Source: Bin80 sp965208025
GTDB lineage: Bacteria > Bacteroidota > Rhodothermia > Rhodothermales > Bin80
Assembly (NCBI GenBank): GCA_965208025.1
Contig: OZ242302.1
Coordinates: 2,046,001 to 2,110,000 of the forward strand
Direction of reading: 5' to 3'
DNA: 64,000 bases
Positions 37,829-48,631 of the stretch are shown in pieces. How positions within the stretch are numbered: position 1 is the stretch's first letter; every line of letters starts with the position of its first letter. Both the position numbers and the translations under genes were made by a program. The notes beneath the pieces are model-generated. The model searched no databases. It saw only the letters and a list, made by a program, of their open reading frames with translations, and was not told the DNA's origin.

Positions 37829-40822
37829 ATGGGATGTCCGGTCTTCTCTTCTCGCACCGTCTGGGCTTTCATCCTTCTTGGGGTATCTCTTTTGGGATGT
37901 TCGCAATCGAATCAAGGGCAAGAATTACCCGATCAGGTAGATTTCAACTACCATGTCCGACCAATCCTCTCAAATTCCTGTTACGTCTGTCATGGTCCTG
38001 ATATCAGCACCAGAGAGGCTGATCTGCGTTTAGACACTTATGCGGGGGCCACCGCTCGCCGCTCCAGCGGACGGGCAATTGTGCCAGGAAACTCCCAACG
38101 AAGCTTACTCATTCAACGAGTCAGTTCGGAGGATCCCCAAGAGCGGATGCCACCTCCCCATATCAACAAGGTACTCACCAATCACGAGATCTCGCTCCTC
38201 TCTCGTTGGATTGACCAAGGAGCAGAATATAAAACTCACTGGGCCCTGATCGCTCCACAAAGGAACGAGAATACTCGTTCCATTGATCAACTAATACAGG
38301 CTCAACTCTCCGCCGCAGAGATCACCCCTGCCACAGCTGCTCCCCGTGCCAGTCTGATCCGCCGTGCTTCTTATGTGCTAACAGGACTCCCCCCTTCACC
38401 ACAGGCGGTTCAGGCATTTGAGTTGGATACATCTTCTGATGCATACGAAAAGGTCATTGACCGACTCCTCGCTTCCTCATCATTTGGGGAACGATGGGCC
38501 CGTCATTGGATGGATCTCGTACGATATTCAGAGTCAAGGGGGCATGAATTTGATTATACTATTCAAGGTGCATGGCGCTACCGAGACTATCTGATCCGTG
38601 CTTTCAATGAGGATGTTCCCTACGACCAACTCATCCGTGAACACTTGGCAGGCGATCTTCTCCAACATCCGAGATATCATCCCGAAGATGGATTCAACGA
38701 ATCCGTCCTTGGAACTGCATTCTTTGCGCTCGGCGAGGGAAAACATAGCCCTGTGGATACGCGCATTGATGAGGCAGACCGCATTGATAATATCATTGAT
38801 GTGACGACCAAAACATTTCAGGGATTGACGGTTGCTTGCGCACGCTGTCATGATCACAAGTTTGATCCCATCCCGACACGAGATTACTATTCACTCTACG
38901 GCATCATTGAGAGTACACGATTTACACCTGTGCCTGTTTTGCCCGAAAAATATCTCAACCAAGTCCAAGAGTTGATTGATCTTGAATATACAATTCGGCA
39001 GAATACTGCTGACCAGTGGCTGTCATCCATTGAACCTTTACCCACCTTCGCTACTCATTCAATACAGGTTTCTTCCTCATCCCCGCGAGACACAACGAGA
39101 GACTGGAAACTGCTTGGGGATTTCCGCAATGGATTGCCGAAGGACTGGATGATTGATGGTCCTGCATTTTCCATCCCTCCATATCAGGGCTTCATCCTTC
39201 CTCAGGATGACTTTACCGTTGAACTCTCTGAACGAGTCACCAGCAGCCGCCATATTGCAGAGGGGATTCCCGGTACACTCCGCTCGCCTACCTTCACGAT
39301 TGACCAAGACTCCATTACCGTCATGGCCAGAGGGTATAAGTCAGCCTTACGGCTGGTCATTGACAATTTTCAATTGATTCAGGCACCAATTCATGGAGAA
39401 CTTGATCAGGAACTAAACAGCAGTCAACTCAAGCCGTACCGATTTGGCGTGGAATTATGGAAAGGCAGAAAAGCATACATTGAACTACTGGTCGGAACAT
39501 ATGATACGGAGCGTTTTGTCACGGAAAGACATACACTATCCATTCCCGATTCGTCCTACTTTGAAGTCGCCTATGCTGTAGCGCATAACGAAGCCACACC
39601 GACTTTGGCAAACCACCACCATGAACATGTGGATCTCGGACCATCCATCACAGATTGGGCAGAACGAAAGGCCTCTCCTGCGCAGGTTTCCATGATCAAT
39701 CAAGCAGTCAAGTCTGGGGAGCTTCCTCAACCTCAGATCCATCCATTGCTTCGCCGGAAACAGGACCTCAAACGAAGCCTGCTCCCGATTGAATTGTTTG
39801 TTGGCATGACCGAAGGAGACAAGGTGACCAGTGCGGTGTTTGAGCGGGGAAATTACAATACTCCGATTGGCGAACCGGTTCCGCATGGATTCTTTTCCGC
39901 TCTTGATTCGGTCAGTGCTCCATTTGACCAAACCTCCAGCGGGCGGCTGGAGTTTGCACAGGCCATTACAAACCCCTCCAACCCTCTCACAGCACGAATT
40001 ATGGTCAACCGCCTGTGGCATCACGCGTTCGGCCGCGGGATTGTTGAAACCGTTGATAATTTTGGAGCGCAGGGAAGCCTGCCAACGCATCCAGATTTAC
40101 TGGACTATCTGGCACTGCGTTTTGTAGAACTGGAGTGGTCCATCAAGTCCATGCTTCGCGAAATTGTCCTCTCAGACGCCTTTCAGCGTTCTTCAAAAAT
40201 ACCGAATGGACTGCATGAGCGTGATCCCTCTAATATTTACCTGTCCTATTATCCTGTGCGCAGATTGGAAGCAGAAGCAATTCGCGATGGTATTCTGTCG
40301 GTCTCTGGACAGCTTGATTCGGCGATGTATGGCCCTCCTGTTCCTATTCATTTGACTGAATTTATGAAGGGAAGGGGGCGTCCAGCGACCAGTGGACCGC
40401 TGGATGGAGACGGGCGGCGCAGTATCTACATTGCGATTCGTCGTAATTTTCTTTCGCCAATGATGCTCTCTTTTGATATGCCAATCCCCTTTTCAACCTT
40501 TGGTGCCCGAAATACCAGCAATGTCCCCGCACAATCTCTAACAATGCTCAACGATGCGTTTGTAGTGGAGCAGGCTGCTCGTTGGGCAGAACTACTTGTA
40601 GGGCAACCTCATCAGGATCTGGCGAGTCGAATTGAACATGTATATCTGAAAGCATTTGCAAGGCGTCCTGATTCCCATGAACTCGCCGAAGCGAAGTCCT
40701 TTATCAATTCCGAGGCAGAAGAGCTTCGTTTGCCCTTGGAGAGGATCATGAACTCCGTAGAGATCTGGACCGCATATTGTCATGTGATCTTGAACCAAAA
40801 AGAATTTATTTATCTGGTCTAA
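37829..40822 (+). CDS. PSD1-type cytochrome lipoprotein (PSCyt1-DUF1549-DUF1553)
   Basis: The 997-residue protein has a lipoprotein signal (AFILLGVSLLGC). A planctomycete cytochrome C domain carries one heme site, CYVCH, in LSNSCYVCHGPD near residue 55. DUF1549 follows (about 150-370, with ERWARHWMDLVRYSESRGHE and CARCHDH, a second CxxCH). A central beta-rich region and DUF1553 (about 690-960, with NPLTARIMVNRLWHHAFGRG) complete it. Such proteins pair with DUF1501 partners and are thought to act in periplasmic oxidation of complex substrates; the reaction is unknown. The DUF1501 gene overlaps its stop at TAATG. Confidence 0.92.
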   Translation: MGCPVFSSRTVWAFILLGVSLLGCSQSNQGQELPDQVDFNYHVRPILSNSCYVCHGPDISTREADLRLDTYAGATARRSSGRAIVPGNSQRSLLIQRVSSEDPQERMPPPHINKVLTNHEISLLSRWIDQGAEYKTHWALIAPQRNENTRSIDQLIQAQLSAAEITPATAAPRASLIRRASYVLTGLPPSPQAVQAFELDTSSDAYEKVIDRLLASSSFGERWARHWMDLVRYSESRGHEFDYTIQGAWRYRDYLIRAFNEDVPYDQLIREHLAGDLLQHPRYHPEDGFNESVLGTAFFALGEGKHSPVDTRIDEADRIDNIIDVTTKTFQGLTVACARCHDHKFDPIPTRDYYSLYGIIESTRFTPVPVLPEKYLNQVQELIDLEYTIRQNTADQWLSSIEPLPTFATHSIQVSSSSPRDTTRDWKLLGDFRNGLPKDWMIDGPAFSIPPYQGFILPQDDFTVELSERVTSSRHIAEGIPGTLRSPTFTIDQDSITVMARGYKSALRLVIDNFQLIQAPIHGELDQELNSSQLKPYRFGVELWKGRKAYIELLVGTYDTERFVTERHTLSIPDSSYFEVAYAVAHNEATPTLANHHHEHVDLGPSITDWAERKASPAQVSMINQAVKSGELPQPQIHPLLRRKQDLKRSLLPIELFVGMTEGDKVTSAVFERGNYNTPIGEPVPHGFFSALDSVSAPFDQTSSGRLEFAQAITNPSNPLTARIMVNRLWHHAFGRGIVETVDNFGAQGSLPTHPDLLDYLALRFVELEWSIKSMLREIVLSDAFQRSSKIPNGLHERDPSNIYLSYYPVRRLEAEAIRDGILSVSGQLDSAMYGPPVPIHLTEFMKGRGRPATSGPLDGDGRRSIYIAIRRNFLSPMMLSFDMPIPFSTFGARNTSNVPAQSLTMLNDAFVVEQAARWAELLVGQPHQDLASRIEHVYLKAFARRPDSHELAEAKSFINSEAEELRLPLERIMNSVEIWTAYCHVILNQKEFIYLV

Positions 40823-42270
40823 TGAGTCATCCGCATCGACTTTCCTGCCGAATGACGCGCAGGGAACTACTTACGATCTGTCGTAACGGGTTTGGTGGTG
40901 TCGCTCTTCTTGGGCTGATGGGGAGTTCTTCTTTCGGCAATCTGATTGCCCAGGTTGCTCCATCCGATTCGAATCCTTTACGATCAAGGCCTGGAAGCCT
41001 CGTTCCGAAGGCACGAAGTATCATATTCCTGTACATGGATGGTGGAGTGTCGCAGGTTGATAGTTTTGATCCGAAACCACGCCTTGCCAAGGAGAATGGC
41101 GAGAATCCACATGAAAAATTTGCTGTTGACGCAACGCAATTTAACAGCATTGGCAAAATCCTTGCAAGCCCTTGGGATTTTCATCGCTATGGTGAGAGCG
41201 GGATTGAGGTAAGTGACCTGTTCCCTCATGTTGGTCAATGTGTAGATGATCTTGCGGTGATTCGATCCATGGTGGCTGATTTCCCGGAACACACGAACGC
41301 CAACTATTTTCTTCATACGGGGATTGGAATTCAGGGCCGTCCCTCCATGGGGGCGTGGGTCACCTATGGTCTGGGGAGCGAAAATCAAGACCTCCCTGGT
41401 TATGTGGTCCTGGATGGTGGGTTGATCCCTCCTGGTGGGTTGGATAATTTCAACAGCGGATTCCTGCCTGCCACCTATCAAGGGTCTATTTTTCGGGCTG
41501 GTGACATGCCATTGTCGAATGTTGAACCGCGGGAACCGACTCCTGGGCTCCAGCGCCGAAAACTCAATCTGATGAGCCGCACAGATAAACATTTATTAGG
41601 TCGGATTGGTCCTGCGGATCATGTGGAGTCAGCGATCACGAATTATGAGTTGGCGTACCGAATGCAGGCTTCCGTTCCCGAATTGACGGACCTCTCTGGT
41701 GAAACGGAGGCAACGAAAAAACTCTATGGGATGGATTCCAGTGATCCTAACACTCGGATTTATGCTACACAGTGCCTGTTGGCTCGCAGACTCGTAGAGC
41801 GTGGGGTCCGATTCATTGAACTCACCTGTCCCAATGTCGCCGCAGACCGGTGGGATCAGCATTCAAATTTGAGAGAGGGGCATGAACTCAATGCCCATGC
41901 GGTGGACCAGCCAATTGCAGGTCTGATCAGAGATCTAAAAAGCCGGGGCATGTTTGAGGATACACTCGTAATTTGGGCGGGCGAGTTTGGACGAACTCCT
42001 TTTGCTCAGGGGACAGATGGGCGAGATCACAATCCATCCGCATTCAGCATATGGCTTGCAGGAGCAGGCATTCAAGGGGGAACAGTCTACGGGACGACCG
42101 ATGAGTATGGATACCGGGTGATTGATCAGAAGACTACGATCCACGATCTGCATGCGACCATGTTGTATCTCTTGGGCATAGAACACGAGCACCTCACCTA
42201 CCGATTCAGCGGACGTGATATTCGTCTCACGGATGTAGGAGGGAACGTGATTCAAGGAATTCTTTCGTGA
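40822..42270 (+). CDS. Exported DUF1501 protein
   Basis: The ATG at 40822 shares one base with the upstream stop (TAATG), strong evidence for this start and for coupled translation. The 482-residue product has a Tat-like signal (TRRELLTICRNGFGGVALLG). The rest is an alkaline-phosphatase-like DUF1501 domain with FLYMDGGVSQVDSFDPKP near residue 70, HTNANYFLHTGI, and the C-terminal WAGEFGRTP and GRDHNPSAFSIW motifs that carry likely metal ligands. DUF1501 proteins are almost always encoded beside PSD1-type cytochromes. Their biochemical role is unsettled. Confidence 0.92.
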   Translation: MSHPHRLSCRMTRRELLTICRNGFGGVALLGLMGSSSFGNLIAQVAPSDSNPLRSRPGSLVPKARSIIFLYMDGGVSQVDSFDPKPRLAKENGENPHEKFAVDATQFNSIGKILASPWDFHRYGESGIEVSDLFPHVGQCVDDLAVIRSMVADFPEHTNANYFLHTGIGIQGRPSMGAWVTYGLGSENQDLPGYVVLDGGLIPPGGLDNFNSGFLPATYQGSIFRAGDMPLSNVEPREPTPGLQRRKLNLMSRTDKHLLGRIGPADHVESAITNYELAYRMQASVPELTDLSGETEATKKLYGMDSSDPNTRIYATQCLLARRLVERGVRFIELTCPNVAADRWDQHSNLREGHELNAHAVDQPIAGLIRDLKSRGMFEDTLVIWAGEFGRTPFAQGTDGRDHNPSAFSIWLAGAGIQGGTVYGTTDEYGYRVIDQKTTIHDLHATMLYLLGIEHEHLTYRFSGRDIRLTDVGGNVIQGILS

Positions 42271-42646
42271 GATTGCAATTTGATTTATTGGTGCCTCAAA
42301 CAACTCACCATTTTTTTCCGCACTCTTCTGAAGCGTTTTTGGGTATTTACACCTGTCTACAACCTAAACAATCAAGTGAAAGAATGGGATTGAACACTCC
42401 TAAGGAAGGAAGTGGAATTGTAACATCATCCGAATCAACTGGCAGTTATTAAGCTACTGTTGACCGAACCCATACAGATAGGCAATCATTGCTTCGTCCC
42501 GGCTGTTTCCTGCCAGTAAATTATGATGTTACCGAAAATCCCAGAATCAATATCCCATTCATCGTCCTCAGCAGATATTTAATGAGATTCTCTCATCATT
42601 AATAGAGCCTATATATCCTAAATATTGCGGGGCTATTCGGGTCAGT
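42271..42646. other. Convergent intergenic gap
   Basis: This lies between the DUF1501 gene and the convergent type III restriction operon. No gene or convincing hairpin was seen. Confidence 0.45.
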
Positions 42647-45268
42647 TTACGTTTGATCAATGCTGTCGCTCATTAGCTTGGGTAGCTTAGTTTTCCATTC
42701 GCTCATGAGAATTAATTCACAATGCATCGAAGTACGATCCTCCATGACGAATTCTATTTCTCCCGCAGGCGTTGCGCTTTCCCATATATAATTGCTGGAC
42801 AGAAAGCGTAACAACTCTCGTTTATAGTCTGTATCCAGATTATCAAGGTGATCGCCCTTGGTTTCAATGGCGGTAATGCGTTGTTTGTGCTGACCAGTTT
42901 GAACGGCAAAAATAAAATCAGGATAGACCTTAGCTTTTTTCCATCCTTGGATACCGTATTGGGAACGTGCCACATTACGGTGCCACCATGTTAAGGCTTT
43001 ATCTCCATCAAGATAGACTGCTACCTCACGTTCATCTTCATTGAATTCGGATTTAAATTGAGGGATAAATAAACTCCTTTCCAGCATCCCACCATGCTTA
43101 TTCATCAATTGGTCATTTCCGATTGACAGACTAGGTGTAAGATTTTTGGGCATTCTCCAGTTATTCCCGTCAAGCCTCAGCTTGAATTGAATATGTCCTT
43201 CAGCCACCAACTTCTTAAATAATAATTCCGCTTTGCGATCTCGTTCTGTCTCGAGATTTTGGCGCAGTTCAAGAACTATTAGGTCTGTGATCCTACCCAT
43301 CATATTCAGGTCAAACCCTCTCTGCTGAAGCCTGCTTAGGAATTGACCTACAATTTCACGACCTATAAACGGATTAGGAATCAAATCTGTGATTCTCTGA
43401 ACGATGTAGACTGGGTTGAGCGAGAAGTCTTCAAAATTTGAGGCAATTCCCTCAGAATGGAATAAATTCTCATCATCCGTTAAACTGATCCGTTGTAGTT
43501 GAGCCTCGGCGGGTTGAGCATTTTCTGGAATATTGTCAGCAATTTTATTTGGGATATATCCCTGCCAGTTAATTTGTGAGAGCACATCCGTCTCGTAATC
43601 AAGTTCCCGTGTCTCCCTATCATTTACTACCATGACTTTGGGCAGGAAGATCTCAATTGACTTGAACGAGCGTCTGCGACGAATCCTTTGAGGAGCGCTG
43701 GGACTCTCATCAGGATTCTCTTTGTATTTCACTTCAACAATTAGGTCTCCAAGTCCTACCCTTTTCAATCCATCTTTAATTTTTTCAATAACCAGTGCTG
43801 TCTCTAAGTGGTGAGTAACCACATAACATTCATCCAGTGCATTGACTCTCGTCTTCTGAGCTTGTGGCTGTCGCAGAATACGTCCGACAAGCTGCGTTAA
43901 TGCACTTAAATTAGAGCTTGCAGCTAACGTACACAGAATGTATGCGAAGGGACAGTCCCAACCCTCTTGGAGGGCTTGCTTTGTAATAATGATTCGAATT
44001 TGGTTTGAGGGAGAGAGTAAGTCCTGATTCTCGGGCTTGGTGAGGTCATTCTGTTCGGAAGTCTTGATAGCAATGGAGGACTCTTCAAAACCCATTGTGA
44101 GCAACCACTCCCTCACATCATCACTGTGCAAAAGACCGCTTTCACGCTGATCCTTACCAGTTCGCTCTACTTGAACTAACAATATCGGGCGGATGTAACG
44201 ATTAGTTTCAGACTGCAAGTTTTCGGCATGGCGTTGGAGTTCATTGAGTTTGGATAGTGCTACGTTCAAAGTGTTCTGCCAATTCGTCCCCTGGCATGGA
44301 TTTAGTGTGATGGGCATCTTGATCATATCCTCTCGATCTAATTCCAATCCAAAAACCTCAACCAATAGATTTGCAAAGCGCGCAGGTCTTGGGTTAGGCC
44401 CTTTACGTGATTCTATGTCTTTTGGGGTAGCCGTTAGCTCGAGCACGAAACTGGGATTGAATCCATACAGCGTTTTGAAGGCTAGATCGGAAATTGCTTT
44501 ATGCCCCTCATCTAAAACAACCAAGGGACGAATCATACGCAGTGCATTCCCAAGAGAATCTTTCACCCGCATAAATAAATCTCCTCCATAGACATCCAGA
44601 TTTGGGATGAGTTCTTTTGCCTTCCTGTGAGCTTGTTCTTCCCCCTCTGGAGGAGAGAATCCATATACGTCCCCTCTGTCTCGAAAAATTTTCAGCGATT
44701 CCTTGGTCTCTCGGTTTGCTGATTGCAGCATCAGCAGCATCACACAGAGATTGTCCTCTATATCTCGAGAATCAAGTCGAGACATTTTCTCCATGATTTT
44801 GACACGCCCCGCAGCGGCACGGTCCAGCATTTGTCTATATGGATGCTGTCGATCTTTGAACGCTTTCAGCGTCTGCCGATAAATAGCCTCATTGGGTACA
44901 ATCCAAAGTACAAACCCCTTATTAGTAGAGAGATACTGACCCATGATTTGCGATACACTTGATACAGCCAGAAACGTCTTCCCACCTCCTGTCGGTACCT
45001 TCAATACAACATTTGGAACTGGCCGTCCGCATCCATCTTTGCGATCCGAAAAAGGAATATTCTCTCGGGATACAGGCAATTTCCCGGCGTTTCTGAGCCT
45101 TTCCCAAGCCTCTCTGGTAAAGTCAGGGACTTGAATCCTCACATTTGGATTGTCAGCAGCAACTTTTTCCGTCTTATCAGACTCTCTCTTCTCTTGAAGA
45201 AGTAAATCAAGATAGGTCCCAAGTAAGGTAAGAACCCGATCCTGATATTCTAACCTCCTAAATTCCAT
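42647..45268 (-). CDS. res: Type III restriction enzyme, Res subunit
   Basis: The 873-residue protein has SF2 helicase motifs: Walker A PTGGGKT (92-98), DEGH (253-256) and TATP (279-282). EGWDCPFAYILC near residue 440 and QLVGRILRQPQ near 460 are motifs V and VI. A PD-(D/E)xK nuclease lies near the C-terminus, with D784 and E802-x-K804 in ETKG. Together with the Mod subunit it would cut DNA between two unmethylated, inversely oriented sites. The gene starts 3 bp after mod, in the normal mod-res order, and looks intact. Since mod is disrupted, restriction activity is doubtful unless Mod is still made. Confidence 0.92.
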   Translation of the reverse strand: MEFRRLEYQDRVLTLLGTYLDLLLQEKRESDKTEKVAADNPNVRIQVPDFTREAWERLRNAGKLPVSRENIPFSDRKDGCGRPVPNVVLKVPTGGGKTFLAVSSVSQIMGQYLSTNKGFVLWIVPNEAIYRQTLKAFKDRQHPYRQMLDRAAAGRVKIMEKMSRLDSRDIEDNLCVMLLMLQSANRETKESLKIFRDRGDVYGFSPPEGEEQAHRKAKELIPNLDVYGGDLFMRVKDSLGNALRMIRPLVVLDEGHKAISDLAFKTLYGFNPSFVLELTATPKDIESRKGPNPRPARFANLLVEVFGLELDREDMIKMPITLNPCQGTNWQNTLNVALSKLNELQRHAENLQSETNRYIRPILLVQVERTGKDQRESGLLHSDDVREWLLTMGFEESSIAIKTSEQNDLTKPENQDLLSPSNQIRIIITKQALQEGWDCPFAYILCTLAASSNLSALTQLVGRILRQPQAQKTRVNALDECYVVTHHLETALVIEKIKDGLKRVGLGDLIVEVKYKENPDESPSAPQRIRRRRSFKSIEIFLPKVMVVNDRETRELDYETDVLSQINWQGYIPNKIADNIPENAQPAEAQLQRISLTDDENLFHSEGIASNFEDFSLNPVYIVQRITDLIPNPFIGREIVGQFLSRLQQRGFDLNMMGRITDLIVLELRQNLETERDRKAELLFKKLVAEGHIQFKLRLDGNNWRMPKNLTPSLSIGNDQLMNKHGGMLERSLFIPQFKSEFNEDEREVAVYLDGDKALTWWHRNVARSQYGIQGWKKAKVYPDFIFAVQTGQHKQRITAIETKGDHLDNLDTDYKRELLRFLSSNYIWESATPAGEIEFVMEDRTSMHCELILMSEWKTKLPKLMSDSIDQT

Positions 45269-45271
45269 GCG

Positions 45272-46957
45272 TTAGTTCTGCGTAATTTGATAGAGGGATA
45301 GGGGTAGAGGAACGAATTCAACCATTAGGTTTTGGTCTGCAAGGGTTTTCTGGCTGACATATCTGGCAGGTGAGAAGACTATGTGCTGTTTATTCTCATC
45401 CACAGATGCAAATTCTCGAGCACGGGAAAGCGTAAGTGCAGCTTCAGGCGATTTTAGCCAGTCTAAATCCTGCTTGTACATGAGCCAAACATGACAATTG
45501 GCGCTAGTTCCCAAATAGAAATCTTTTTCCCGAATTCCCTTTGTATCCAGCACCTGATTCGTGGCCATGTGGAACAGCATTGTGCCAATTCCTTCATAGG
45601 GAGGCAAATTTTTACCAGTTAATAGTTTGTCAATGTCCACAGGTTCGCCAAGGGTACAATAGGTGAACGAGCCGCCGAGTCCCGTTGCCCGCTTTAACAT
45701 ATTGGTTTCTCCGGTGACAATGAGTTCCCCACCATCAACCTTCTTACTGATTTTACTATACTCATGGCGGCTCATATTCTCAATTGAAGTGACTTGGTCA
45801 ACTAACTTACTTGTATTCCTCAGCTTTGTCCATGTGATCTTCTCTCGGAGTAACTCCGATTTTTCCTTACCCTCAAAATCGTATCCGCATATCACTCTTC
45901 TAATACGTTCGGCTGTGGTCTTGTTGGCATATTCTTCACACTCCACGAGTAGAAATTTCCGGTTCCCTCCGTCCTTTTTATTCAGAGCCAGTACAGCATG
46001 CGCGGTGGTTCCAGAGCCCGCAAAGGAGTCAAGAATCAATGCATTCTCGTTGGCTCCAATGCTAAGGATTCGTTCTATAAGCCCCAGTGCCTTGGGATTA
46101 TCAAACAGAACTTCCTGATCATAAAAGATGTCTTTGAGGAGTTTGTGCGCACCGTCGGAATGGCCAACTTCAGTATAGGGCCAGATAGTGCGGGGGACTA
46201 TACCCTGCTGAACTTCCCGAAGATATCGTTTCAGGCGGGGTACACTCTTTCCTCCTGGCGGGAAATAGATGCGATTATCGTCAATCAATGCCTGAAGTTT
46301 CTCTTTACTGGTCCTCCAACATCTACCAATTGGAGGTTGGTGTCTTTCCCCCGTCTCAGGATTTTTAATTTCATAGTCGTATTCAGCGGAGTATGTCTTG
46401 ACGCTTAGATCACCAGACTGCCAAGGACCGCGTCCGTCATCATCGTCATTACCATAGAGTTTGTCCTGCTTTTCGCCCCGCGGTAGTAGGCGGCGAGACC
46501 ATGAAGGACGTGCGTAGCAGACAACGAAATCATGATCGTCTGAAAAACCTTTTGCATCATTGGAGGGAGAATATTTCTTTTGCCAAATGATGTTACTCAC
46601 AAACTGATCTCCTCCGAAGATCTCGTCCATCATTGCTCTGAGACGATGTTGCTCATTGTCATCAATGGATACGAAGATTACACCCGTTTCGGAGAGTAAT
46701 TCGTTCAGCAGTCTGAGGCGTGGCCACATGATACAACACCACTTCTCATGTCGTAATCCATCTTCAACTCCAATAGGTTGGTCACTGAGCCATTCTCGGA
46801 CCATCGGAGCATTGACATTATCATTATAACACCATCCCTCTCTTCCAGTATTGTAAGGAGGATCAATGTAGATACAGTCTACCTTTCCGGCATAATAGGG
46901 TAAGAGCGCCTTTAGTGCGTGAAGATTGTCTCCATGGATGATCAGATTTCCATCCAA
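45272..46957 (-). CDS. mod: Type III Mod methyltransferase, 5' end displaced by IS
   Basis: The remaining frame encodes a beta-class N6-adenine methyltransferase: motif IV DPPYNTG at residues 32-38 counted from TTG 46957, motif I FAGSGTTAH near 311. In the same frame, 30 codons upstream of the TTG (GKEFVYNHHLAVPFRPLKIH and onward) are coding but begin at the IS5-like element border, where no ATG is available and a TGA lies 12 bp inside the IS. The first seven codons lie beyond the IS at 48653-48632. Joining both sides across the 4-bp duplication restores MSELVFKGKEFVYNHH, about 597 residues. A TTG start at 46957 would give 561 residues with all catalytic motifs, so residual function is possible. 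Confidence 0.88.
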   Translation of the reverse strand: MDGNLIIHGDNLHALKALLPYYAGKVDCIYIDPPYNTGREGWCYNDNVNAPMVREWLSDQPIGVEDGLRHEKWCCIMWPRLRLLNELLSETGVIFVSIDDNEQHRLRAMMDEIFGGDQFVSNIIWQKKYSPSNDAKGFSDDHDFVVCYARPSWSRRLLPRGEKQDKLYGNDDDDGRGPWQSGDLSVKTYSAEYDYEIKNPETGERHQPPIGRCWRTSKEKLQALIDDNRIYFPPGGKSVPRLKRYLREVQQGIVPRTIWPYTEVGHSDGAHKLLKDIFYDQEVLFDNPKALGLIERILSIGANENALILDSFAGSGTTAHAVLALNKKDGGNRKFLLVECEEYANKTTAERIRRVICGYDFEGKEKSELLREKITWTKLRNTSKLVDQVTSIENMSRHEYSKISKKVDGGELIVTGETNMLKRATGLGGSFTYCTLGEPVDIDKLLTGKNLPPYEGIGTMLFHMATNQVLDTKGIREKDFYLGTSANCHVWLMYKQDLDWLKSPEAALTLSRAREFASVDENKQHIVFSPARYVSQKTLADQNLMVEFVPLPLSLYQITQN

Positions 46958-47047
46958 ACTCGGTTCACCAATCCCAAGATTTGGGTGAATTTTGAGTGGC
47001 CGGAAGGGTACAGCTAAATGATGGTTGTATACAAACTCCTTACCCTT

Positions 47048-48631
47048 GAGCCTCTTTCAAAACTCTTTATTTTCTCCTGTTGTCCCGGCTGAATTGCGGC
47101 TTAAACTGGTTCAATCTGGTCGGACTACGCGAATCATCGGCGGGGGTTCGGTGTTTTGTGGATTCAACCAGTGTTTTGCCTGCACGGAGGTCTCTGTTTG
47201 GTGAATTTCGTCCACGATCCGTGTAGATTTCACACACCCCTCCCACGGCATCTGTGGTTCAGAGCGCCCAAATTCTGTTATGCAGGGGGTGGATGGCGGG
47301 TTTACTGCACCATCCGCAGCATTTGGTCCACCGTGAGCACCACCACGCTGAACATCAAATGACAGAGGACTTTCTCGTGCCCACGGACTCGGATATTGCG
47401 TCCACCGAACTCATCTTTGAGCCGCCCAAAGGCCCGCTCCACGGTGGAACGCTCCCGGTAGCGAACCCGCTCCGCAGGAATGAATCCGGCCGTACGTTGT
47501 GCCTTTTGCTCGCGACGATCCGCCGCTTTTTTGTTGCGCGGATTCGGATCAATGATCGGTACACGCCCCGAGGCTCTCCGATGTGCGACAATCTCCTTCG
47601 CGTCATAGGCGCTGTCCATGAGATCGTAACAGTTGTCCACCCGCTGCTGCGTCAAGTGCGCCAAGGGAAGCGCGGCCTGACTATCATGCAACGAGGCAGA
47701 GGTCACCAAACAGCTGATCGGAATCCCTCCGTCCGCCGTATCCATGTGTAGCTTATAGCCCGTCCATCGTTGCGTATGCCCCTTCGCGTTCCGCTTGCAG
47801 CCCACCGTACAATCCTTCGGTAATGCGTCCAACATCTCGCCTAACTCCATCTTCAACTGCTGCTCCAAGCGACGAGGCACCTTGGGACGGGCCTCCCCCT
47901 TCTTCGGACGCCCCCGCTTGCGTGGCTTCACGGGGGTGGACATGTCAGCCTTCGGAACCGGACGCTCCCGTGCTTCAATCGCCGTTGAATCCCGTGAAAT
48001 ATGCCCCACGAACTCCCCCGCGTACCCCTGTTTGATCAAGGCTTCATGGATCCGAGTCGGTAACTTCGCCAACGCAAACTCCTGAAACGCACGAGAAAAC
48101 GTGGGCGCACTCGGCACATCACACGAGCGGGACCAACCACATAGGAACCGAAGCAAAACATCCGATAGAAGCCGCTCCCGCAATCCGGAGGTCGTCGGAA
48201 TATTTAACGCCATCTTGGCCAAAAACGACCGCGCAAGACAGACCCGGTGCGCACGCGGGCGTCCCACCGAACGAAGCCGGGGACGAGGCAGATGATCCTC
48301 CACACACACCAACTCAAATAACAACAACAACTTCCTCAATCGTTTGGGCAACGCTCCATAGTTCTGCTCCACACATGGAAACAACTCCTGTTGGCAGGAA
48401 ATATAAAAACCGCGTATCTTCTTGGTAAGGGACATGGGATTCTCCGGGGTTTGTTGGATTTGCAATACTCCTAAAAATACAAAATTCGGAGATCCCTGCC
48501 CCTTCGTTTGTGACCAAAAAAACGATACCTCCCAGAGCAGATCAGCCCCCTAACATTCTTTAGTACCCAGATCCATCAATCAGAAAAATCTCTCAAAAAA
48601 TCATCCAATTGAGGAATTTTGAAAGAGGCTC
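47048..48631 (-). mobile_element. IS5-like element, copy 1 (intact), inserted in mod
   Basis: The ends are GAGCCTCTTTCAAAA at 47048 and its complement (one mismatch nearby) ending at 48631. The flanks repeat CCTT at 47044-47047 and 48632-48635, a 4-bp target duplication. The 1584-bp element contains one intact transposase read in the same direction as mod. Two damaged copies lie at 51792 and 58216. Confidence 0.9.
47302..48435 (-). CDS. IS5-like DDE transposase (intact copy)
   Basis: The start at 48435 (MSLTKKIRGF) has GGAG 6 nt upstream; a longer frame to 48465 lacks this support. The 377-residue protein has an N-terminal helical region, a lysine/proline-rich segment (KPRKRGRPKKGE) and a DDE_Tnp_1-type core. 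Likely catalytic residues lie in SRDSTAIEARE, DLMDSAYDAKE and the C-terminal YRERSTVERAFGRLKDEFG. IS5/IS1182-type families share this plan; I cannot settle the subgroup. It is almost identical to the broken copies at 52048 and 61326 and is likely the active source. Confidence 0.9.
   Translation of the reverse strand: MSLTKKIRGFYISCQQELFPCVEQNYGALPKRLRKLLLLFELVCVEDHLPRPRLRSVGRPRAHRVCLARSFLAKMALNIPTTSGLRERLLSDVLLRFLCGWSRSCDVPSAPTFSRAFQEFALAKLPTRIHEALIKQGYAGEFVGHISRDSTAIEARERPVPKADMSTPVKPRKRGRPKKGEARPKVPRRLEQQLKMELGEMLDALPKDCTVGCKRNAKGHTQRWTGYKLHMDTADGGIPISCLVTSASLHDSQAALPLAHLTQQRVDNCYDLMDSAYDAKEIVAHRRASGRVPIIDPNPRNKKAADRREQKAQRTAGFIPAERVRYRERSTVERAFGRLKDEFGGRNIRVRGHEKVLCHLMFSVVVLTVDQMLRMVQ

Noticed and set aside
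37666..37872. A 68-codon minus-strand frame upstream of the PSD1 gene
   Set aside because: It overlaps the signal peptide region of the PSD1 gene and has no recognisable domain.
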